Shown piece after piece: positions 63,115 through 64,000 of a stretch of 64,000 nucleotides of DNA (position 1 is its first letter; every line of letters begins with the position of its first letter). The translations under genes were made by a program, and so were the position numbers. Origin of the DNA: Solirhodobacter olei (GTDB taxonomy: Bacteria > Pseudomonadota > Alphaproteobacteria > Rhodobacterales > Rhodobacteraceae); contig NZ_RRYH01000028.1 of assembly GCF_004010155.1 (NCBI RefSeq), positions 33,674 through 97,673 on the forward strand, in the 5' to 3' direction. A model generated the notes under the pieces. That model worked only from the letters and a program-made list of their open reading frames with translations. It ran no database searches and was not told where the DNA came from.

Positions 63115-63909
63115 ATGTTTGGCGCAATACGCCGCCCGATCGGCATCGCCACAGTTCTAATCGGCGTAGCCATGGCAAAACATGCCTTCGCTGCAAAGCT
63201 AATCAGCTGCCCGGATGCTGCTGCGATCATCAAGGCGGAGATGGTGACCAATCTGCGGTCGGTCGGGCAAAAGAAGCGCTTCGCTGAGTTGGTTGCGGCC
63301 CACTCCAAGGCACCGGCCATCCAGACAGCCGTACTCCACGAGGCGCCGCCCGCCGCGAGTCCGAACAGGTCTAAATGCACTCTGCGCTCCGTCACGGTGC
63401 GCCCGGGGGACGATGCCTATGGATTGGCTCGTCGGTACATGGGCGATGGAACAGCCTGGCCGCGAATCGTCGCCGCCAACCCCCAGCTCCACGGCTCGCA
63501 TATTCTGATCGTCGGCAGCCAACTCAGGATCCCCTGCTCAGGTAAGGTAGCAGGCGGGACCATTGGCGCCGCGACCCGCGCTGCCCTTCATATCGTGCCC
63601 GACGCTGGCGGTGCCAAGGCCCCGACCATGCAGACGCCCAATGCGAAGCCTGCCGCGCCGTCCCTGCCGGTATGGCGCGCGCGCGGCGGTCAGTATCTCA
63701 CCACCGTTGTCCGCGAGTGGGCGAAGAAGGCGGGTTACCGCGTCATCATCGCCACCAATGCAGATTGGAAGCTCGCCGTGCCGGTGGCGGTGCAGGCAGA
63801 CTTCTCAGGCGCGCTGAAGATCCTCGTCGCGGGGTTCGACGATAGCGGAGCGCCGCCCTTCATTCAGATGTTCCCCAACAAAGTCCTCAAGATCGGCGGT
63901 GGCATGTAA
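63115..63909 (+). CDS. LysM protein with TcpQ/PilL-like C-terminal domain
   Basis: 264 residues. Signal peptide (IGIATVLIGVAMAKHAFA). A LysM-like domain at ~88-140 (SVTVRPGDDAYGLARRYMGDGTAWPRIVAANPQL...GSQLRIPC) should bind peptidoglycan. The C-terminal ~75 residues (WRARGGQYLTTVVREWAKKAGYRVI, then VAVQADFSGALKILV) match the TcpQ/PilL C-terminal domain that works with type IVb pilus secretins. GGGAGAGG before the ATG. Its stop overlaps the ATG of the next, partial gene (TAATG). Suggests the start of an R64-like thin-pilus operon continuing to the right. Confidence 0.78.
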   Translation: MFGAIRRPIGIATVLIGVAMAKHAFAAKLISCPDAAAIIKAEMVTNLRSVGQKKRFAELVAAHSKAPAIQTAVLHEAPPAASPNRSKCTLRSVTVRPGDDAYGLARRYMGDGTAWPRIVAANPQLHGSHILIVGSQLRIPCSGKVAGGTIGAATRAALHIVPDAGGAKAPTMQTPNAKPAAPSLPVWRARGGQYLTTVVREWAKKAGYRVIIATNADWKLAVPVAVQADFSGALKILVAGFDDSGAPPFIQMFPNKVLKIGGGM

Positions 63910-64000
63910 TGCGTCGGACGTTCCCCTCTCACGCCGTCTCGGCGTTGGCTCTCGCCTCGTGTCAACGGCGGCGACAAAACCGGCCATGTGGCGGCGTAAA
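63909..64000 (+). CDS. Partial gene at the right edge, possible lipoprotein
   Basis: Only about 30 codons are visible. The ATG overlaps the stop of the LysM gene (TAATG). The N-terminus MRRTFPSHAVSALALASC could be a short lipoprotein signal with the Cys as acylation site. In R64-type pilus loci a secretin lipoprotein follows the PilL-type gene, but the fragment is too short to confirm. Confidence 0.4.
   Translation, partial: MRRTFPSHAVSALALASCQRRRQNRPCGGV

Overview
The window is high-GC DNA, most likely from an alphaproteobacterium of the Rhodobacterales type. This is inferred from the protein families (NasT/NasS with a fused nitrate reductase cluster, Trb-type conjugation genes, Flp pilin), the strong G/C third-position codon bias and the many ATGA/GTGA overlaps. 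I cannot tell from sequence alone whether it is chromosome, plasmid or integrated element. No relaxase, replication initiator, rRNA or tRNA was recognised.

Regions. (1) 0.1-3.4 kb: three small related exported proteins around a LuxR-type regulator. (2) 3.9-4.5 kb: a thioredoxin-fold DsbA/HCCA-isomerase-like protein. (3) 5.1-18.1 kb: a complete nitrate assimilation unit, nasT-nasS-nrtA-nrtB-nrtC(D)-nirB-nirD-nasA-cysG. It covers sensing, ABC import of nitrate, reduction to nitrite and ammonium, and siroheme synthesis. The nasS-nrtA gap holds a hexaloop hairpin and an intrinsic terminator, as expected for antitermination by the ANTAR protein NasT. (4) 18.3-22.4 kb: a worn region with a frameshifted methyltransferase, a tyrosine recombinase remnant, an IS256-type transposase stub and a few hypothetical genes. 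(5) 22.5-27.6 kb: an ABC importer operon (cyclo-ligase-like protein, Tat-exported binding protein, ATPase, fused double permease) divergent from an RpiR/SIS regulator, with a perfect inverted repeat between them. (6) 27.9-37.5 kb: SulP transporter plus universal stress protein, LysR regulator, a small DUF4242-like protein, an exported protein, a ClC transporter, an orphan polyamine-type binding protein, a pilin-like protein and an XRE regulator.

(7) 37.9-51.4 kb: a tightly overlapping conjugation (type IV secretion) operon, trbB-C-G-H-D-E-J-L-F-I, a small gene, a muramidase-like gene, a TraD-like gene, traG and traB. trbG-trbH lie between trbC and trbD instead of near trbI. (8) 51.4-64.0 kb: an accessory surface and signalling region. 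It holds a single-domain response regulator, XRE regulators, a family of receiver-like proteins in two intact copies and one broken copy, a glycan-lipid transferase coupled to a very small zinc-ribbon membrane protein, an Flp pilin with a truncated CpaB, a PepSY-like protein with a membrane-tethered LuxR regulator, three glycine-rich exported proteins, and at the right edge a LysM protein related to type IVb pilus PilL/TcpQ proteins.

The least described parts are the receiver-like paralogue family, the glycine-rich exported trio, the exported paralogues around the LuxR gene, the fused double-permease importer and the apparently asymmetric double-ATPase of the nitrate importer. All assignments are from reading the sequence. 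No database search was run.
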